From positions 122,333-186,332 of the forward strand of contig KV419402.1 in NCBI GenBank assembly GCA_001630475.1: a stretch of 64,000 nt of DNA, given 5' to 3'. Made by a program: the position numbers and the translations under genes. The notes below the pieces were generated by a model. It worked only from the letters and a program-made list of their open reading frames with translations, did not search any database and was not told where the DNA came from. Positions 36,949 to 49,254 of this stretch are shown here, in pieces; the stretch's first letter is position 1; every line of letters starts with the position of its first letter. This DNA comes from Sistotremastrum niveocremeum HHB9708. Its lineage: Eukaryota; Basidiomycota; Agaricomycetes; Sistotremastrales; Sistotremastraceae.

Positions 36949-37330
36949 TTAATTCGGGATACTGAAAGCAATCCTCAGGTCGAGTGATGACGTGGCAGCG
37001 AGTTGGAGGCTTTCCTTTACGTAATCCGAGTCAGCTGTACATGACTCGATGATCTCTTTCGTCAACGCACTGTTGCTGGGCCTCTGAACAGGATTCACGC
37101 CCATTCCGACTATTCGATATAGCGCTGTATCTGGAGCTTCATTGGAGCTTCCGCCTTGGGGACACAGGATCCCGACTGTCAGCAACGTTCAGCTTACGCA
37201 CTGGCCCGACTCTTCGAAGCGCTCTCTATGCTGACTAGCGCTGTCTCTTTACCTCGGTTGATCTTCGAGGGCGGCTGCTGCCAATTCTTCCCATTTCTAT
37301 TCACGTGTGACGTGAATCTGGACTTGCCGC
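36949..37330 (-). other. Possible minus-strand gene fragment, unknown
   Basis: An open frame (37185-36949, containing GMGVNPVQRPSNSALTKEI) can be joined across a GTGCGT...GACAG intron of about 27 nt to an upstream frame reaching about 37330. No ATG or known motif. The short intron makes the join doubtful. Confidence 0.2.
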
Positions 37331-38221
37331 GGCTTCAAAATTCAAATCCGGGGTGAAAGAAATTTATTCAGGTCAGTGCCGTTCAACGAATATCACGTTG
37401 AATTTCATTTGAACACGTGTCAGAACCTAATACTCTCGTGTCCTACAGGGCCTACAGTATCGGCGATTTGGCGACGCTCCCGAATAAATATCTCTCCGGA
37501 ACCCTCACCCTTCTCTCGTTATCACCCTACCTGTTCGGCCGCCACCGGGGAGTCAGCTGGGCGGTTCGAAAAGTGTGCCTGAATCGCAAAGCATCCGAAT
37601 ACCTTGTTACCAAAGAGGATATCTGTGACGATCTCAAACTCTACGTGCCTAAAGGCAGAAAGAACAAAGCTCTCATCAGTTCTTACTGTCTCTGAACTGT
37701 TGAATTGTCTGACCTCATATCGAAATGCTGGTTCGGAAATCGGGACTGATAACTCCTCTACGCTTTTTTGTTGCCTACGACTGTCCCTGCATCCGAAGAC
37801 TCGTCGAGGTACCTTTCGAAGCTAGGTAGAAAAGCCCCTTTCCCCTGAATCTTCGAACCGAGTCACCATTATATGTGTCGGGGTCTGTAATGCAGTCTGG
37901 TGAACGCCGTGAAACAGTGTCACGGTCATGAGCGGCGCTAAACCACCCTTTCACCGCACTGAAACATCGGCGTTGTTTTCGCTGGTTCTCATTTATTGTC
38001 TATTGCTGGCCCAGCATACCCCGTCGCTGTCAATAACCTGAGGTATACCTTTCTTTGTCTCCCTCAGCTGACAGCGGTTGAAAGTTATTCTGGGGTCGAG
38101 CCCTTATTCATATTCTGTCACGACGCTTCCGTGGCTTGTTTTATCTTTGGCTATACAGAAATTATAAAGGACGACAACTATTCAGTGCTCCTTACCGCAA
38201 CTCGACCTAGCCGACCTTCAG
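37331..38221. other. Intergenic, no recognisable gene
   Basis: Plus-strand frames at 37376-37695 and 37604-37825 have no signal peptide or motif. ATTATAAAGG near 38161 is a likely TATA box for the gene at 38222. Confidence 0.4.
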
Positions 38222-38561
38222 ATGCATTTCACCCGGTCTTCCCTCTTTGTTCTTGTCTCTATGCTCGCGTATGTGAGCGCAACCCCTACCCCAAATCCTA
38301 ACGCGGACCCTCTTCCGCTCCCTGAACCGCTCCCTCAAATCCACTGCGATGTTAGTCGTAATCATATGATGCTTTGTCGTCGACTAATGTGATGCTCAGT
38401 TGCTGGTTGAAGGATGTTCTTGCCCAGTGAAAGCATGTGAGTCGTACGCTTTCTTTGTGACTCCGAGTGTCCTAATTTTTTCAGGGAACACAACGGTCGC
38501 ATGCACCGAGTATCAAACTAAGTGGTTGAAGTGCGAGGATTATTACTACAGTCCATGTTAA
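38222..38561 (+). CDS. Small secreted Cys-rich protein, three exons
   Basis: 80 aa; exons 38222-38350, 38400-38436 (37 nt) and 38485-38561. Signal peptide MHFTRSSLFV to VSA, then an 18-residue Pro-rich linker. Spacing C-x6-C-x-C-x10-C-x9-C-x7-C, with the last Cys the final residue (YYYSPC). Closest to the 40830 gene (also MHF start and YSPC end) and to the minus-strand gene at 53563 (LISPC end). Confidence 0.85.
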
Positions 38562-39075
38562 ACTATCAATGTGGGCTTTTCCCAAATGTACATGGATTGC
38601 TCCAAGGCGTCAGAGGCTCGACATGCTCGCTTCGCGTGCGGTGTATGAATAACAAACAACCGATGAACCGATATCAATAACTCTGCAAAGGATGTTCGCG
38701 CAGGTCTCTTGAAAGAGCGTTGACGACTTATTGACCCAGTTTCGCAGTTGTACAATTTGGGCAGGTCAAGATCATCATTTGACATATGTACCTTGAAGTA
38801 CAACAAAAGCTACTGCTTCGGATGGATCGAATCATCGGCGATTCATGGGAGCAAATCTGCATTCGTTCGGCTCCTTCCGTGAGGCGCTAGACTAGATCGA
38901 GAAACTGGACACTAAGTCTCGTTGAAGATCTTCAGTTAGTGCCTTCTTAGCCACGAGAACGTCGGACAAACTAACGAATGTCTCATATACGCAATAGTAA
39001 GAAACATTGGTTTTATAGAAAGGCGTACCGTCACACTCGCGGAGTAGTAGCTGCTTTCGAATTCCTACCAGCAGA

Positions 39076-39397
39076 ATGCCCGGGTTTGTCACCTTCATAT
39101 TCTTACTTGCGTTGTTTGGTGGAGCTGTGGCCGTGGCGGACCCTCTGGTTCACTGCAACGTAAGTTCTTTACCGCGCCTGTAATGGAGTCCGATTTTGAT
39201 GTAGTGTCATATACAGGCATATTCCAGCGAATGCAACTGTTTGAATAAGCTGACCGGAAGTAAGTTGATCGCCAAAGAAAAAAAAACGGGGTGGATAGAC
39301 TGAGAACCACCTATCAGAGAATGAGACCCTACAGTGCTTCACTGTATCCTCGACCGATCCGGATCTTGTTTGTACACCGATAAAGATAGGATGTTGA
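39076..39397 (+). CDS. Small secreted Cys-rich protein, three exons
   Basis: 68 aa, the shortest of the set; exons 39076-39159, 39217-39259 (43 nt) and 39318-39397. Signal peptide MPGFVTFIFLLALFGGAVAV. Spacing C-x6-C-x-C-x12-C-x11-C-x6-C; the last Cys is the final residue. Sister of the gene at 32300. Confidence 0.83.
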
Positions 39398-39644
39398 AGG
39401 CCGCCGGATTGAAGGAGAGGGAGAGTAATAGCGCAGTATTTCTTGACGGGGAAATTAGGGAACGGTCGGAAGTGGGACGCGTAGTGGTGATGCGATTGTA
39501 CTGGTTTGCAAACCAGATAAATACCGTGTCCTGAATAACGTGGCCGTATCATCCCGAGAGCGTCCAATTCAATTGCTCGAGCCGTACGAATAAAAGAAAG
39601 GCAGAGCATCAAGCTCCTGAGCCTCTGCCTCACCCCTCCACATA

Positions 39645-40007
39645 ATGATCTTCGCTTTAGGTTCTTCGGTCGTCGCTGCGTTGTTCATGCTCTCGAGCTC
39701 GATATCGGCTCGACCAAACCCTCAGATAGGGAAGTATCATTGTGATGTGAGCCGAGAACGCACAGCAATAAATATTGACTTCTCACAACAAATGTAGTCC
39801 GTCGCTCTTCCAAATTGTATCTGCACCGATCCTGCTACAGGACGTAAGTTTTATTAGGCCAAGCTTTGAAGATTCTTAGGAAAGTGTTGAACTTACGAAA
39901 CAGAGGCCATCGAGGCGACAATAGGGCGTGCATGCACGGCCGCAGTCATCGCAGAATATCCGGGATATAACTGCACGACATACACTCCTCCTTCGTGCTT
40001 CTCCTGA
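39645..40007 (+). CDS. Small secreted Cys-rich protein, three exons
   Basis: 83 aa; exons 39645-39746, 39798-39843 (46 nt) and 39904-40007. Signal peptide ends near SISA. Spacing C-x7-C-x-C-x16-C-x12-C-x7-C; CTDPATG closes the microexon. Sister of the gene at 31574 by spacing and by the CTDP block. The stop is about 250 bp after that of the previous gene, in the same direction. Confidence 0.83.
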
Positions 40008-40829
40008 GATTCAGCATCTGAGAATAAGAGATCATACGACAATCTACAACGCTCCTTCGAGATGGCCTTGTTGAAGAGGGAATTGAAACAACGACTTTGT
40101 GCATTTTGTTTGTTTCTTCAAGTTGAGTGGCGGTCCAGCACTCATCCTTGAGCGTGTGTTGCATTCGGTCGATGTTGGCAGCCCCAGCGAATCCTTTACA
40201 TGTAGAGATGCCCGACTCGTCTAGGGCGGGACTGTCCCGACGTACACGTTGGAAGATCGGACACGATCGAGGGACATAGTTCGGAGATATCGGCCGACGG
40301 TCACCGAAAAACGCAGCGTTCATCGTCGAGTCATCAACGAAGCCATGCTATAAGCATCTCCTACTCTTTGTTTACGGATATCATCGAGGAAGACGGACGC
40401 TCACTGGATGTCATACTGGACCAAATCTGGTTTGAACGTCGCTGACTATCTGAAACTGGTCCATCTGATTTGCGCCTCTCATTCTCGATTATTTCTTCGA
40501 ATATCCTTGAGCGGTCTCATTATTGAACCTGAATTGATCACCTGGTCTTGCACCTCTATTTCGGACATCCAAATGCCTTCCACGTTTCGAGTCTGGAAAC
40601 TTGGCGATTGGCTGGCTGTATCCTCGAGAAAATAAATCGGAGATCAAGGGACACACAATATCGCTTCAACTGCTCCGCTGACTGCAACAATATCAACCCC
40701 CTCCCTTTGTCAAGGACCAATGTTGCAACAATATTCTTGGCATCAGGGCACCGCAATATGAATAAAATCCTATATATCTGGGTTGAGTTGCGGAACTGCT
40801 TTCATCTTTTGCAACATCGATTCGCCCCA
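40008..40829. other. Intergenic
   Basis: No gene recognised. ATAAAATCCTATATATC at about 40762 may serve as the TATA region of the next gene. Confidence 0.45.
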
Positions 40830-41152
40830 ATGCACTTCTTGATCTACTTGGTTGCTTCTCTTGCTTCTCTTGCACTCACGGGTGCATCGCCTGCCCCTTC
40901 TCCCGAAGCTGCTCCTCAAGTTCATTGCGATGTATGTGCATTTGCGGCTCTCAGGCCTTCAAACAGCTCACGTCCTTCCAGCTCGTCGGCATCAAGTGTG
41001 TATGCTTAATCCCGTCGCGTATGTCTCTGATTCTTGATTTCAAACCCACACTGCTGATATGATCCACCTACACAGTGGATCACAGCACGGCCTGCACGGA
41101 CAAAGAGCTTAAGTGGGGTCTCTGCAAAAACGTCGAGTATAGTCCGTGCTAG
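40830..41152 (+). CDS. Small secreted Cys-rich protein, three exons
   Basis: 76 aa; exons 40830-40931, 40967-41018 (52 nt, the longest microexon) and 41076-41152. The first intron is only 35 nt. Signal peptide MHFLIYLVAS to TGAS. Spacing C-x11-C-x-C-x10-C-x9-C-x7-C ending YSPC. Closest paralogue is the gene at 38222; the longer first loop explains the longer microexon. Confidence 0.82.
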
Positions 41153-41959
41153 TTGGGGAATATTGAGCGGCCATAGAGTGTGAAAGGTGTGTTTGGTTCA
41201 AAATTTCGTGTATTCTTCTCCCTGACCATTCATTCAGTCGTAAACAGCTGTCAATCCTGACTTGTCGAACTCATCCTATTAGTTTCGGACATCTACGGCA
41301 ATGTGAGAATACAGCCTTGACTTCCCTTCTTTTCTCCACTTTCCTGGCCGTTCTTCCCATACTCGAATGTGTCGTGGACGTCGACATACCTCGGTCACTA
41401 TTAAAATGCTCCTCAAATCTCAATGCATCGCCCATCGGCCGACGACTCTTCCCAATAAAAACCCGAGACCCCTGATTCCCAACGCACTTCTCCCAGTCAG
41501 GAACGAATTTACTGAATGGACAATGGACATGCACTCTGTACCCTGGGGACTCCCCTTCAACTCACTACATGTAATTGGGACCTCGCCACCTCACTATTGC
41601 CGTCGTCATGGGACTGCTCCACCTTGGAAAGCGCTCAACGCACTCTGACACGTAATTCAAGTTTGCTTCCGTGCCTGATCTCGCATTCCAAATCGGGATA
41701 GTCCCTGAGTCGCTACGCCCTTTAATATATCGTTGACATCTCCGCGCTCAGAACACTCAGGTTCCGAGATTCCTCCTTCTGAAGATCGGCGATCGTAGTC
41801 CGGTGCGCGATGAATGTACAGCGAATATTATTACAATAAGAATATGCGGTTGAAGGTACTGTAGTCTAGATCTCGATAATTGCAGAGAGTGAGGCCTAGT
41901 GAACGACGCCGAGGACTCCGTATGTAAATTAAAAGAGAACGTTCTGTTTAGGGTATTCG
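41153..41959. other. Intergenic
   Basis: 3' space between a plus-strand secreted gene and the minus-strand G-alpha gene. No frame with support. Confidence 0.45.
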
Positions 41960-44900
41960 TCAAGCAAAGTTCATCTCCCGTAAATTCACGTTGAATATAT
42001 TGTCCCGCACTGAAAGAAAGAATATTAGACGTTGAAACTTGGAGGATTGCACGTATCAAGGTACGAACCGTCGATGAGAAGGTCGGATGTAATGTCATGG
42101 TTCTGCCTCGAGTCGTGAATACCCGGAGAATATTAATAAAGGGAGGAAACTCACGATTGCAACAGTCTCGTGACAAAACCAGGGCCTCTGAGTCGGGGAA
42201 TACTTGCTCTGGTACTTCCTAAACACGCTCTTGAAAACTAGAAAAGCAAATGTCAAATAATCGAGCAGGCGAAATTCCAAAAAATAATGCTCACATTTCA
42301 CAATTTCCTCCTTCGTATCCCTTCCCTGATACGCTTTACACCAAGTCCTCAAACTCATCTTCCTCTCTTCCCCCCTCTTCTCATTCTCGTCATCAACTTT
42401 TAATCCTTCCTCCAACACATCGGCTTTATTCAAGAACAAGATCAACGCGACTTTCTTCAATAACTTGTTTGCGCAGAGCATTTTCCAAAGGTTGATGGAG
42501 TCGTCCATTCGGTTCGTACTGGGTGATTCGGACAAGGATTGGGTGTAGGAAAGGAGAGGAACTAGGAAAATGATGGCGTCGACCGTATCGAAATAAGATG
42601 GCCAGCGCTCTATGCATCGCCGTTAGATTCTTCTTGATTATAGATGATCGATATACTTACCGCGCTGAGAACGAGATCCGCCAACGTCATACAGAATCCA
42701 ATCCTTTCCTCCAAGAAAATCACCCCGTCGGACTAACAATAAATTCAGCAACTTCACAACAATTGGAGAGAGAATATTTACTGGAGCTCAGGGTAGCCTT
42801 AACGGTCGCCGTTGTCATAGACATTCCTCCAGTTCCCCCACTCGCATAGGGAGATAGTCTGCCGGAACTATTTTCCTTTTGGGAAAGGAATATGTACTCT
42901 CTTACTCCGACCGTTCGAAGTCGAGCGCGAAGGATGTCATCTGGACATGAATCAGAATTCGGCATACCAGTCCACTTCGTATCGAATAAAATGCCTTACC
43001 GTTTGTCGGGACATAATCCAAGTCTGCAATCCGCTTCACGTCATTCAAGAAGCTATAAAGAGATTTAGAGCCTCGAAGGAAAATATCATCAAGAAAGAAC
43101 TCACAAGCCAGAGGAGTGCACGAAGTTGAAGTAGTTACTCGACGAGCCGAGGGATGTCGGGGAGTCAGGAGTATCGTATCCCTCTTTCGCGAGACGGTCA
43201 TCATCACGGATCCCAGTGTTGATAGATGGCGTCGGCTTTCGAGAGGGAGACGATCCAGGAGAGGCTTCGACGGCTTTTCCTTTGTCTTTAGAATGTTGAG
43301 TGTTATCTGATGAACCGATCGATCCTTTGCCATCGATATTCGAGACTACAGCTGTGGACATTTTGATCCCGTCCCGAGCGGATGTCGTAGTGGGAGAAGG
43401 AGAGGAAGAAAGTTTGGATGTTGACTTCGACTTTGTCGGCTCTCTTGCAACACTCTTCAAGCTCATCGTGGATTTAACAGACTTCATTCTCGCCCTTCCA
43501 TCATTCTCTCCCTCTCCATCATTCCCCTTCTCTCCATCCTCACCACTCCCCGTCCTCGCTCCACCTTCACCCCTCCCACGTCTCATTCCCCCTCTCTCAA
43601 TACACCTCCTCACCTCCGGATGATTCCAAAGCCTCACAATATCAGCCCCACAAACATTCAGCGCAAGACTGACAGTGCATGAATTCGGCTTGGGGTATGT
43701 AGGATCAGAGGAGAATGGTGAGCTGATGCCATGCTCGTTTGGCGGTGTGTGTCGTTTAGTATGAATAGCTGAGTTTGCAACCAATGAGCTCGTCCAATGA
43801 TGAACGTAAGGCTCCTCGCTGGGCTTCGACTTTCTCGCTCCGGGTCGAGTCTCGCCTGGAGTTCCGGTTGCCTTTGGGCCGCCAGCGTTTGACGCGTTCG
43901 GTGCGTATGAAACGACGGAGGATATTGGAGGAAAGGATGGGGAAGATGGAGAAAGGGTCTCTTCTGACCCATTAATCGTCAAGGCCGCCATCGACGGCGG
44001 AGAGCGTGATATACTCTTTGAGTCGGACGATAGAGAACTGATCAACGAACTAGCCATCTCATCCTTCGATCCACTCTGTGGACCGGCGACTGGGATTGGT
44101 ATGGCGATAGTCTCGGCGTCTTCTTTTGGTTCAGGCTGCTCTTTTGAGGGATTGGCCGCATCGCCAGGCATGCGGACGGCGAGAAATTTAAGCAGTGTTT
44201 TCTGAGCTTCTGCCAGTGGTGCCAAGCGAATGCGAAGCTCTTCGAGCGAAATTTCATCGGTTGACTCTGACTTCGGCGTGGTCTCCTCGTGAAGAGTTTT
44301 AGAGGAGGAGGCTGGTGAGGCGGAAAAATAAGAAGGATTTGGGATGGCTAAATTGGCGGAAGGGCCTGGAGAGGGACTTCGGGACGAGCCCACCTCCGAT
44401 ATAGTGAGCCTGGGGGAGGAAGAACTCGGAGAACCAGAAGGAGAATTCGACGAATGCGTGTCGAGCATATCCCAAATTTGAAAGACGGACCTGAAACGTA
44501 GCTTAAGCGGGGATCAGCTTTTACACGAGAAGACGTACCGAATGAGATTCAGTTGAATGACTGACTTCCAAACGCTTCGTTCGTCGTAGAAGCATTGTGG
44601 GTTGGCAGAAAGTTGGAAGTCTATCAACCATTCTCTGAGGATCGGATAAATGAATATAGAACCCAAACATACTTTTCAACAACGTGCTCTTTCCAGATTC
44701 CGCCTGACCTATGCAGAGAATTAGTAGTGCGCATCCTCGTCACCGCGATGTGATATCGTACCAAGCAACAAAATTTTCACGGCCTTTTTCTTCCATTCGT
44801 TCTCTTTCTTCTCTCTCTCGATGTCCATATCTATCATTTTACTGACCCTACTAGCTTCCCTCTCCTCATCCTCTCTCGAACGCTTGTCTTCCGCAGATTC

Positions 44901-45005
44901 GTTCGGTGGCGGACTCGTATAAGATTTGAACGGGTCTGAATCCATAGAAGATGACGGAAATTCGAGCGAGTCGGCCCGCCTTTGCGTTCGACTCTCTGCA
45001 GACAT
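41960..45005 (-). CDS. Heterotrimeric G-protein alpha subunit, enlarged, non-canonical switch II
   Basis: About 800 aa against 350 for a standard G-alpha. ATG at 45005 (MSAESRT); P-loop LLLGQAESGKSTLLK is split by introns; FQLSANPQCFYDERSVWKSV follows. The helical domain carries about 450 residues of Ser/Pro-rich insert (44468-43101), with LWNHPEVRRCIERGG recognisable inside. Switch I is RLRTVGV (arginine finger and Mg-binding Thr kept). Switch II reads DVGGSRSQR where DVGGQRSER is usual, so the catalytic Gln is Ser. The guanine-specificity motif is NKAD instead of NKKD and the TCAT motif is not conserved (ETVAI). The end is VRDNIFNVNLREMNFA. Expected at the plasma membrane, but GTP hydrolysis and perhaps coupling must differ. 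Expanded atypical G-alphas are known in Agaricomycetes. No N-terminal MGxxxS myristoylation motif. Confidence 0.92.
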
Positions 45006-45452
45006 GGACAAGCTGGTGGTGGGGTGAAAAAAGAGACGGCCGCTTTCGCAATGCTGTGGGACATTTGACTCGATTTAGTGCTGACAGGGTAGGCTTGATC
45101 GAGGACTAGTATGGGAATAATTACGTCAAACGCCCAAACGGAAGCGAAACGTCAAGAGTTTAGCGTTTCGAAGCCATGTCAACAAATTCTCTAATGAAGA
45201 GCATAAGCAAAAGTTGTACAACTTCTTGCCAGTCTTGGAACGTCATTATTTAAGCGAGCTCGGATTAATGAACGTGAATGCACCCAAGGAAGAGTAAACA
45301 TTTAATATTCAACATTAGCGAGTGCGAAATAAATACAACAGACGCCCATCAACCCTGATTGCGTAAGCTCCCTGAAACTCTGCTTGAGCGCCCAACACCA
45401 TTTCACTATCCTGGTTCTCTGCCGCCAATTACGCAAGCTCGTGCTAATCTAA
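45006..45452. other. Divergent promoter region
   Basis: Between the G-alpha gene (minus) and the WD40 gene (plus). TTATTTAAGCG at about 45246 could be a TATA-like element; no gene seen. Confidence 0.45.
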
Positions 45453-46863
45453 ATGTCTACGCTCGCAATTCCTCTCGTAACTGTCCAGCATGACTTTCAA
45501 TCTGTCATCAATGATGTTAAAGACTCGCTTGGTGTGACACGCGATAAATTCTGGGTGTCGTGTTACAGAAAAGGAGAGAGAAGTGTTCATGGCAGCGTCG
45601 ACGTTGTTCGAACGAGCGACGGAGTCGAATTCGTAGGGAATGATGGAGTTACCATTGAACAGAGGAACGATGTCAGTTTAGCTTGATATGTTGAACGTAA
45701 ATTGACATCAGGGTAGAGCAATTTCGTCGTCGGTTGTCAGGAGCTCGGTATACGCGATGCTCTTCTTCGCGTTCCGCGTTCTTCAATAAGGCCCGATGCT
45801 CATAAGGTGCGGTCACTGATACTTTCACAATTTGCGAAATATTTATTTCTCGTAGAAAATTACAGCAATCGCTGTCTCGCCTGACACTCGCCAATTGTCC
45901 ACGGGCCATGAAGACGGCTCGATAACACTGCATCAAATACCTCCATCTCCTAACGTCAACGATCATCATCGGACGACCAAATCGATTCATGTAGCATCCA
46001 TATCCTCCCTCAAATTCTTTCCATCTTCATCAGTTCTCCTGTCCTCCTCCTCAGACTTCAGTCTGTCAATCCTTTCCGCCGACCTCTCCTCATCACCTCC
46101 ATCTTCCACCTCCGCACCTTTAACGAGAGTACGACATCTGAAAGCGCATCGAAGACCGATCACGAGCTCCATAATATTCGGCCGTGGGCGAACAATCGCT
46201 TCGGGATCTCTGGATGGCTCAATACGACTGTGGGACCTCAGTCAAGGAGTCCAAACACGGATGATTGGGAGTACATCGTATAGCGGCATCACCGCCCTTG
46301 CTGTGGGCCCCCGAGACTCTGCTGGTTCCAACGGTACAACTGGTGCCGGAACTGGAGCAGAAGGAGAGGTAGACACGAACGACAAGGTTCTCTACGCGGC
46401 TCTCAATTCTGGAAAATTTGACATCCACGATCTTTCATCACGAACGACAGTATACACGTCATCCTTTCCCTCGCATTCTCCATTAACATCTATCGCGTTT
46501 TCGTCATCTCTCAATACTCTTATCACGTCGAATCAAGCCGGCGTCCTCGCGATCTACGATACGCGGAATCTCGAAACCCCTCTTCAGCAAATCTCCAGAG
46601 CAGGACTAGATGACTCTTCACCGTCTATTTCTGATATCTCGTTCATCGGAGAGAACCGAAAGACGATTGGAGTGTGTACCGGCGATGGGACACCATTTGT
46701 CTTGAACTGGGGTGTGGGCGATGGAGAAGGTCTTGGGGTTGTGACAGAGGAACTCGTAGGATGGGACTGCGACCCCATCGTCGGACTTGCGAATCGAGCT
46801 CGATTAGATGGCGAGGTTGCATGGGTCGCCAGCGCGGATGTTGTCAGGACATATAGTGTTTGA
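45453..46863 (+). CDS. WD40 protein, PAAF1/Rpn14-like proteasome assembly factor
   Basis: Three or four exons from ATG 45453 (MSTLAIPLVTVQHDF) to TGA at 46861. The first exon (to about 45670) is followed by a GTCAGT...CATCAG intron; the exact middle exon is uncertain. The long last exon (from about 45858) encodes WD repeats: AIAVSPDTRQLSTGHEDGSI, a segment with LKAHRRPITS and SGSLDGSIRLWDL, an ALNSGKFDIHDL repeat and further degenerate blades. The repeat order and length (about 400 aa) resemble PAAF1/Rpn14, a chaperone that binds the proteasomal Rpt ATPases during assembly. Other small WD40 proteins cannot be excluded. Confidence 0.68.
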
Positions 46864-47016
46864 TCGGACAAGATCGAGGCTTGTATCTTGACTGCTTGTC
46901 AAAGGCAGCTTGAAGCGATCTCTGAAGCATCATATCAAGATATTGTAATGTCATATCTGGGAGCATCATGTACTGAGGATGATGACAAGGAATGGATGAG
47001 GATGTGAATAAACTAT

Positions 47017-47035
47017 CCCGAGATCTAATCTCGGG
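47017..47035. other. Short perfect hairpin
   Basis: CCCGAGATCTAATCTCGGG: an 8-bp perfect stem with a 3-nt loop, about 155 bp after the stop of the WD40 gene, probably within its 3' untranslated region. Confidence 0.4.
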
Positions 47036-47089
47036 TTGTATACATCGCTTCCAGTATCATGCAGTACAACGTCAGGTTAATTGTGAACT

Positions 47090-47320
47090 TCAATCATCTC
47101 TGGCTTTAGCATCGCGATCCCTCAATGCCCCAGCACTCAGGTCGCGCTAGAGTCAGTGATCAGTCAGCGTCACTGCGATCGACGCAAACCATTCCGGTAC
47201 CTCGCTAATCACGGTGGCAGCAGGCGGCACGACGAAGCTGGCGCACGCTAAAGATGCCAACAAGAGAAAGGAGACTATAACGATTGAACCACGAAGCTGG
47301 AACCCGATAGAGGAGAACAT
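47090..47320 (-). CDS. Very small secreted peptide without cysteines
   Basis: ATG 47320 (MFSSIGFQLRGSIVIV) opens a strong signal peptide ending near ACAS. Unspliced, it stops at 47153 after 55 residues. A good intron (GTACCG at about 47200, CTGAC branch, CTCTAG at 47147) would give a 58-residue product ending RDLSAGALRDRDAKARDD at 47090. No Cys after the signal region. Its length and exon position recall the neighbouring Cys-rich genes, but there is no sequence match. Confidence 0.4.
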
Positions 47321-47917
47321 GATCGACTGCGAGAGTTCAGCGGATAGAGCAGAGGCTTGCTTTCGGAGGCCCAAGAGGTAGCGAGGTAGGGTCAGAACAA
47401 TACGGTCCGGTACAAACAAGAACGGCCGCTAGTGATCCTACAAATCGCGGGCGCAGTAGTCTGGGAGAATACATGTCATAGACGAACGTGGTCTGAGGGT
47501 CTTTTTCGAGTCTTGAAAAGTCGAGACCGAAGCGTCAAGATTGCAGAGCGTGGGAGAAAATAACCCAGACAAAATGACCTTAAAGAAAGTGCGACGGTGG
47601 GATGCTTGGAACGAACATGCTGAACGAGTCGACTCCGCCTCGAGGTCGCGGGCCCTGAGAAAATGGAATTTATGTGGAAATCGTTCGGCGATAATATATC
47701 AAGAGTTGGGGAGATGCTTCTTTCTTGAAATAACTTTAGCCAACCCGTCCCGGACGTAGATGCCGGCCTTCGCGCGGTATCAGTATCGAGTGGGAGGGAA
47801 GATAGCCCGGCGCTATTAATGCGCATTTTGATCCTTCTTCTCAAATCAGACAAAATGACTCGGATATACACATCAATTAGTAGAGCTTACCTGAACCCCA
47901 TACAGACCATAACACCC
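47321..47917. other. Divergent intergenic region
   Basis: Contains the segment at about 47683-47700 (AATCGTTCGGCGATAATATA), related to the presumed promoter segments at 49158 and 51642 of the same small-gene group. Confidence 0.4.
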
Positions 47918-48187
47918 ATGTTCATATCCCCCATCATCCTCACAGTACTCTCGTTGAGACTGGTCGTATCCGCGACGGCGACTGACCAGCTGTTGAGTCG
48001 TCAACAGTGCTTAGCGGTACGGAGATTTTTCGTTGCCCTGACCGAGAGAACGATCGCTGAGAATTGGACGTAGCCCTGTAACTGCCCTCCAGGGGTCGAT
48101 CTGCCTTCTGCCCCTGGTCAGAATGGATGCGATTCTGCGCAGATAGAAGCAGGATGTCATACAGGCCCACATCCAGATTGTATATGA
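47918..48187 (+). CDS. Small secreted Cys-rich protein, PPGVDLP group, member A
   Basis: 70 aa; exons 47918-48016 and 48074-48187, phase-0 intron of 57 nt. Signal peptide MFISPIILTVLSLRLVVSA; a dibasic-like SRQQ precedes the first Cys. Spacing C-x3-C-x-C-x14-C-x8-C-x7-C, with CNCPPGVDLPSAPGQNGC. About two thirds of mature residues match members B and C. Confidence 0.85.
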
Positions 48188-49129
48188 GCGTGGCTTCAGT
48201 GGGAAGAGATTGTTGAGATAGCGAGAATAGCAACAGTCGTAGATTCTTCGTGTCAAAGTTGAGCGAATAATGAAGCCAGAAAACTGGTCAGAATAAGACG
48301 GGAGCCAGAGGAGGACTTTGCTATTGAGACTGATATAACGCCACCAAGAATAGAATGGCAGTACTGTGTATTCAGGTCGCCGGAATCGATCCAGCGCCGC
48401 TAGATGTTTCGAGGACGATGAGCAGGCTGAGAGACCGGGAGATTGTTTGGGGTTGTTTGGATTGGACCGAAGCAGCCGATTCAGCCGTTGGCGGACACGT
48501 CACCGATCGCTTATCTTCTCGCACAAAAAGACGAGCATTCATGGAGCAAATAGGAGCTTTATCGTACCCAACCATATCATTGTAATCCACAGTCAATCCA
48601 GCTATTTAACCGATCCTACAGCCTTAGCCTCTCAGATTCTCAGCTTCTTGAAGAAGATAAAACTGCAGATAAGAAGCTATTGAGGTCAAAGGTCACGTCC
48701 GACAACGTATCCATAGGTTCAAGCATTAGCCTTTCATCGTTGCTGGAAGGACTAGCATGAATTGCGTGAGAGCGACGTAGGTGAACGTTAGCAAGTAGAT
48801 CCGAGTCGGTCCAAGAACAACATCATGGAGATTAGCGTACAAATTTGGATGTCTGATGAGGGTGTCACTGAGGTGCTAGCCGGGCATCGACAGATATGAG
48901 CAGGATATCGAGAGCCGTATGTGAATCATCGGTTTCTGAGACAGGATACTCAAGCGTCGACCAGACAGCGAACAAGCAATGAGAAAAGAGTGCGATGACC
49001 ACAAAAAAGAACACCGTTCAGAAGACAGGGGTGGTCCTAATTGAAGAGTCGCTGATTCGAGAGGAGAGGTGAGAACAAGATATTGATTGATTGTGGAGAA
49101 ATAAATCTGCCGTGCTTCGGTTCCGCTTC
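48188..49129. other. Intergenic
   Basis: No gene seen. A plus-strand frame at 48355-48585 has no support. Confidence 0.4.
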
Positions 49130-49190
49130 CTGAGAGAATGGATGTTCGCTAGATTGAGATCATCCGGTGACAATATAACGACGACCTGAG
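49130..49190 (+). promoter_or_regulatory. Orphaned promoter segment of gene B
   Basis: TTCCTGAGAGAATGGATGTT through GAGATCATCCGGTGACAATA and TAACGACGACCTGAG matches, with gaps, the segment at 51617-51673 about 200 bp upstream of gene C. No coding sequence follows here; instead small repeats begin, and gene B itself starts 2 kb further on. It contains a TATA-like ACAATATAACG. Confidence 0.45.
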
Positions 49191-49254
49191 AGGACCTCTG
49201 ATAGTGCCGATGACACGCAGATCCGGAATTTCCGATTTTGGGTGCTTTTTACCC

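Noticed and set aside
43300-43623. 107-codon plus-strand frame
   Set aside because: Antisense to the Ser/Pro-rich insert of the G-alpha gene.
47090-47320. Mating pheromone precursor
   Set aside because: The small secreted-looking peptide has no C-terminal CaaX box and does have a signal peptide, unlike basidiomycete pheromone precursors.
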